Below, piece after piece: positions 60,620-64,000 of a stretch of 64,000 bases of DNA. The notes under the pieces were generated by a model. That model was given only the letters and a program-made list of their open reading frames with translations. It searched no databases and was not told the origin of the DNA. The position numbers and the translations under genes were made by a program. The DNA comes from CAZDWZ01 sp964509425 (GTDB lineage Bacteria > Bdellovibrionota_C > UBA2361 > SZUA-149 > CAZDWZ01), in the NCBI GenBank assembly GCA_964509425.1, contig CAZDWZ010000009.1, forward strand, positions 62,001-126,000. The letters run 5' to 3'. Position 1 is the first letter of the stretch. Every line of letters starts with the position of its first letter.

Positions 60620-61666
60620 TTGTCCCCGTGGTCGAAATGGGATGCGGAGATTCATTCATTGAGAAATTCATTAGATGCTTCTGACGTCGTGCAGGACGCC
60701 AACCTCTCCCGCAGTCTAAAATCGCAAAAAGATTCCTCCGCTATTCAATCAATTGTTGTTCTCGAGTTTTTTATAGGTGCGCTGTTACTCAGTTTTGCCG
60801 GTGTTCTTACAAAACCTCTCGCGGGATATGTCAGTCCGCTGGGCGTTGCCATCGGAAGAGCGGCGGTTGGCGTGCCATTGATTTTCCTTTTTCGTTCAAT
60901 TCACCTGCGCCGAGCTAGTCGGCCGATTTGGTTGATGCCTGTTGCTCGAGATAAATGGCAATGGTTCGGAATAGTATGCCTTGCCTTGAATGCCCCGCTA
61001 TTCTTTGGAGGCATCATCTATGGATCGACGGCAGTGGCGTACCTCATTTCATCGGCAACACCATTCTATATGCTTTGGTATCAGCTGTTTTTTGACGAAA
61101 CTCGGCCTCCGCCGAGAGATTTCTTTTTTGCTTTCCTCGTGTTCCTTGGTCTTGCTCTGTTTTTCTCCAGAGGACTCGAGGCGGGCTTGCATGTAGGAAC
61201 ATTTTTGTCGTTGGGTGCGGGGGTGACGTTCGCTGGATTTCTCTATGCACAGGGAACCCTTCAGGCGAGAGTCACGACATCGGGCGAACCTCTCGCAGTG
61301 GGCACTTCGCTTTTCGGGCATCTCTTTAGTTTGATAATATCGCTCCCCTTGCTTCTCCTTCTTGCGAGCGGTGACTTTATACCGGAACTTTGGACGCCGC
61401 TTGCCGTCCCACCCCTGTGGGCGGCAATTCTTGTTGTGTTGATCGGGATTCTCGTTACTTCGCTGCCGTCTTGGCTTTGGGCGCGAAGTGTTCCCGAGCT
61501 GCCACGTAATATCGTTGCGATGACTCCCACTCTCATTGCCCTTTGGGCACCCCTTTGGACTCTTATTCTTCTTGGTGAGGCGTGGCCGAATAAAACGGAG
61601 ACTGCAGGAATTGTAGTCGTCCACGGAACCGTCCTCGCCGCCTGCCTTCTGAAGCGGCGGAGGTAA
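60620..61666 (+). CDS. DMT-superfamily (EamA) transporter
   Basis: Up to 348 residues, with ten predicted helices in two EamA halves. Landmarks are LTKPLAGYVSPLGVAIGRAAVGVPLIFLF, GSTAVAYLISSATPFYMLWYQLFF and RNIVAMTPTLIALWAPLWTLILLGEAWP (landmark pieces of longer stretches). The start is unclear: TTG 60620 has no ribosome site, and the first helix begins only at about residue 45, so a later start is possible. Substrate unknown; such proteins export metabolites or amino acids. Confidence 0.8.
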   Translation: MSPWSKWDAEIHSLRNSLDASDVVQDANLSRSLKSQKDSSAIQSIVVLEFFIGALLLSFAGVLTKPLAGYVSPLGVAIGRAAVGVPLIFLFRSIHLRRASRPIWLMPVARDKWQWFGIVCLALNAPLFFGGIIYGSTAVAYLISSATPFYMLWYQLFFDETRPPPRDFFFAFLVFLGLALFFSRGLEAGLHVGTFLSLGAGVTFAGFLYAQGTLQARVTTSGEPLAVGTSLFGHLFSLIISLPLLLLLASGDFIPELWTPLAVPPLWAAILVVLIGILVTSLPSWLWARSVPELPRNIVAMTPTLIALWAPLWTLILLGEAWPNKTETAGIVVVHGTVLAACLLKRRR

Positions 61667-61931
61667 CGACTTCGGGCACGGGAGCTTTCCTTGCTTCAGC
61701 TCGCGATGATGAACGGGACCGCGTTTCGAAGCTTCGGGTGCCGATACAATGAAACAAAATATCCGCCCACTTCGGGGTTCAATTCAATGCGCTCTAACTA
61801 GGGGTTAGGGCGTTGTTTCAAAGCTCAGGGGTGCTCGAAGGGGCAGCTGTATCAATGTAATGAAGGGAAGCGGGAAGTTCCTCTCGCCGCCGTCCATATT
61901 GTTCTCGAGTCCACATCAGGTCGAGGAAAGT

Positions 61932-62957
61932 ATGAGCATGACGAAGAAGCATTTATTCAAGGCGACTGGAAGTTTGTTCGGCTCTGCCCTCGCTATTCTT
62001 CTCGGGGGGTGCACGATTGCGATGCCGGGGAAGAGCTATTCAGGCGAATCGCCGAAAGACACCCCAGAGCGTCTGCAACTGGCCGAAAGGCTGCGGCAGA
62101 ACGTCGAACTGCTTTTTGTAGCTGACAAAGAAAGGAATATTTTCAATCTTCAGGGTCTACGCAGCGCCGAAGAAAATATTGAAAGGTCGCTCAGAGAAGC
62201 CGGCTATGAAGTTTTTCGTGAAGCGTTCGTCTCACAGGGTGTTCCTGTACATAACATTCGAGTCGAGCTTCCAGGAAACAAGAGACCGGAGGAGATTGTC
62301 GTCGTGGGAGCGCATTACGACTCCGTCAGAGGATCTCCCGGGGCAAATGACAACGGGAGCGGGGTGGCTCTCCTTATCGAGCTCGCTCGCGCACTTTCTG
62401 CCACACCGCAGGAGAGAACGGTTCGCTTGATATTTTTCGTGAATGAAGAGCCACCATTCTTTTGGACCGAAGAGATGGGAAGTGTACACTCCGCAAAATT
62501 GGCAAAATCTAAGAACGAGAAGATTGTTGCGATGCTGAGCCTCGAGACTTTGGGCTATTATGAAAATGAGAAAAATACACAACGGTATCCCGCGATACTC
62601 TCCTGGTTCTATCCGAGCCGTGGGAATTTCGTCGCATTCGTTGGAATGAGCAGCTCTTCCAAGCTTTTGAAATGTGCAATCAAACGTTTTCGGCATCACG
62701 CGACCGTGCCGTCGGAAGGGGCGGCTTTACCTTGGATTATTCCTCACGTGGGCTCCTCCGATCATTGGTCGTATTGGCGAGAGGGATATCCGGCGATAAT
62801 GCTGACCGACACAGCAATGTATCGATATCGTCATTATCATACGACAGAGGATAAGCCGGCCCGACTGAATTACCGGATAATGTCACAGGTGTTTGAGGGG
62901 ATTGAACCAATGGTGAGAGATCTCTCTCGAGTGCAGTCCATTGACGAGTGCGAATGA
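61932..62957 (+). CDS. M28-family zinc aminopeptidase, probable lipoprotein
   Basis: A 341-residue exported peptidase from ATG 61932, with GAGGAAAG adjacent. The lipobox LLGGC follows the signal helix. The two-zinc site is readable: GAHYDSVRGSPGANDNGSG (His and bridging Asp), FVNEEPPFF (catalytic and metal Glu), SLETLGYYEN (metal ligand position) and YHTTEDKPARL (C-terminal His). It probably trims peptides in the periplasm or at the outer membrane. Monocistronic. Confidence 0.9.
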   Translation: MSMTKKHLFKATGSLFGSALAILLGGCTIAMPGKSYSGESPKDTPERLQLAERLRQNVELLFVADKERNIFNLQGLRSAEENIERSLREAGYEVFREAFVSQGVPVHNIRVELPGNKRPEEIVVVGAHYDSVRGSPGANDNGSGVALLIELARALSATPQERTVRLIFFVNEEPPFFWTEEMGSVHSAKLAKSKNEKIVAMLSLETLGYYENEKNTQRYPAILSWFYPSRGNFVAFVGMSSSSKLLKCAIKRFRHHATVPSEGAALPWIIPHVGSSDHWSYWREGYPAIMLTDTAMYRYRHYHTTEDKPARLNYRIMSQVFEGIEPMVRDLSRVQSIDECE

Positions 62958-63080
62958 CGTAACGCAGTTTCCAAAGTTCGCGAGTTCTCCTCGTAGACGT
63001 GTTATTGAGTCAAAGGCCGGAATCGGAGCCCGTTTTAGAGTCCATCTCCGCTGCTAATACGGAGAATGTCGCCGAGGCAA

Positions 63081-63425
63081 TCAACAGCCCGTGAGAAAGA
63101 GAGGAAGGAAGCTCCTCAGAATGAAACATCCCACGGACACCACGAATAGGTTCCAGGCCGCTTTGAATCCACCGACGGAAGCCGCAATGATTGCACCGAA
63201 GCCCGATGCCGCGCCGATAAGCGTTCCAAACCCACCTTCTAGATAGCCGAGCAATCGAGAGCAAGCTGCTAATGCATTTCCGGCTTGTCCGCAGTCTGGA
63301 CAAAACGGCTGGATCTGCACGGTGGGAATAAACGCGAATGCGGAATCCGCAAACGCAAAATCGAGAATCAGAAAAAACGCAAACAACGGCAGTCGCCGGA
63401 AACTAATCCGAGAACAAATATCCAT
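63081..63425 (-). CDS. Small hydrophobic exported protein
   Basis: A 114-residue protein from ATG 63425, with AGGAG six bases upstream. A signal-like N-terminus ends in the FADSAFAF region. The mature part has a CPDCGQAGNALAAC cluster and two hydrophobic, glycine-rich helices (GGFGTLIGAASGFGAIIAAS and NLFVVSVGCFILRSFLPLF). The layout is like VirB2/TrbC-type pilins, but no conjugation gene is present and the cysteines argue against that. Function unknown. Confidence 0.55.
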   Translation of the reverse strand: MDICSRISFRRLPLFAFFLILDFAFADSAFAFIPTVQIQPFCPDCGQAGNALAACSRLLGYLEGGFGTLIGAASGFGAIIAASVGGFKAAWNLFVVSVGCFILRSFLPLFLTGC

Positions 63426-63639
63426 ACTGAATCTCCTGTGAGGGCTTTCATCGAGATTATGGAACGGATTTGAGGCGGCTTTATGTCGAGGGTGAGCGGA
63501 ATGGTGGTTTGATTCTGACGATGTCGTGCTCGATCGGTGACGAGCAGGAGGGGCGGCTAGGAGAATCTTTGAAGAGCCTGCGTTCCCTAAAATTTCTCGA
63601 AACGATTGTGATGAGAGAAGGTCGAAAGGCGACCAAGTG

Positions 63640-63918
63640 CTAGGATCCGCGATTCGCGCGAGCTATGATGCCGGCTATGATTTCTCGGGGGTGAAAAATG
63701 CGCCGCGAGATGCACGAATTGTTAAGCCTAACGATCGTGCCGGGAATACGGTTCTCGTTCTCGTTCTCGTTCTCGTTCTCGTTCTCGTTCTCGTTCTCGT
63801 TCTCGTTCAAAGAGTCGGGAGCAGTCCTTCGAATCGACAGCGTCCCGCGGATGACCACGCAACGTCGACTATCTGTCCAGTACGTTTCACGCACATAACA
63901 ACAAAAGAGCAAACTCAC
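63640..63918 (-). CDS. Possible protein spanning the microsatellite
   Basis: A 92-codon minus frame with an Asn-Glu repeat in the middle, flanked by Arg/Ser-rich sequence. No ribosome site or domain supports it, and a 66-codon plus frame covers the same repeat. Either could be chance, so this entry is tentative. Confidence 0.2.
   Translation of the reverse strand: MSLLFCCYVRETYWTDSRRCVVIRGTLSIRRTAPDSLNENENENENENENENENENRIPGTIVRLNNSCISRRIFHPREIIAGIIARANRGS
63751..63808. repeat. Hexanucleotide microsatellite (GTTCTC)n
   Basis: Nine perfect copies of GTTCTC plus GTTC. The unit preserves reading frame, so both strands stay open across it: the minus strand encodes an Asn-Glu dipeptide repeat, the plus strand a Phe-Ser repeat. 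Copy number is likely to vary by slippage. Confidence 0.95.
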
Positions 63919-64000
63919 GTCATTGTATTTTCCGCTTTGAGCCCTCGAAGTTTCTTGCTATCAAGTCAACCCGACTCCGTTCCCTTCGACACATTTCGAA

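Overview
The window looks like chromosome from a free-living Gram-negative bacterium of about 50% GC. The evidence for an outer membrane is direct: a three-gene RND efflux operon with its own outer-membrane channel lipoprotein, several lipobox proteins, and one protein ending in a PEP-CTERM sorting signal. Many genes encode exported proteins of unknown function (signal peptide, cysteine pairs, Pro/Thr tails), as in Bdellovibrionota or deltaproteobacteria-like lineages. That placement is inference; no rRNA or marker gene in the window settles it. I see no CRISPR array, insertion sequence, integrase or rRNA gene.

Layout. 1-0.95 kb: decayed minus-strand reading frames interrupted by stops. 1-6 kb: a SAM methyltransferase and unknown exported or repeat proteins. 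6-7.4 kb: a CPBP-family membrane protease. 7.7-16.3 kb: a phenylalanine/tyrosine catabolic region. It holds phenylalanine 4-monooxygenase and its pterin dehydratase, 4-hydroxyphenylpyruvate dioxygenase, homogentisate dioxygenase, fumarylacetoacetase and acetoacetyl-CoA synthetase, so Phe would be taken to fumarate plus acetoacetyl-CoA. The aminotransferase and maleylacetoacetate isomerase are not here, and a conserved-looking unknown gene sits directly upstream of fahA. 16.5-22.2 kb: a chymotrypsin-fold secreted protease, a CAP-domain protein and small membrane proteins. 22.3-28.2 kb: adaptor, RND pump and outer-membrane factor in one operon. 28-40 kb: mixed lipoproteins, a zinc-ribbon membrane protein, an orphan periplasmic binding protein, a RibD-like reductase, a nucleoside deaminase and an MFS transporter. 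40.9-41.9 kb: a collagen-like protein with a BclB-type C-terminal domain and a strong terminator. 42-46.9 kb: a second CPBP protease, an AI-2E-family permease and two GC-rich unknown genes. 47.7-47.9 kb: three tightly packed tRNA genes, two of them Leu-anticodon tRNAs built on a short-variable-arm (class I) body. 48-54 kb: a HAD protein, a zinc-ribbon protein, a Rieske oxygenase, a PlsC acyltransferase and a PhnB-like protein. 54.7-55.9 kb: a PEP-CTERM protein with heptad repeats. 55.9-57.8 kb: a double-unit Lrp/AsnC regulator divergent from a 2-keto-4-pentenoate-hydratase-like gene. 57.9-64 kb: GNAT, DUF6122-like, DUF4256-like, EamA and M28 peptidase genes, a small hydrophobic exported protein and a hexanucleotide microsatellite.

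The strongest functional unit is the aromatic amino acid pathway, where six enzymes have their catalytic residues in place. The strongest oddities are the short-armed tRNA-Leu pair, the unknown gene in the tyrosine cluster, the BclB-like collagen protein in a Gram-negative context, and the heptad-repeat PEP-CTERM protein. All family assignments are made by reading the sequence; no database search was run.
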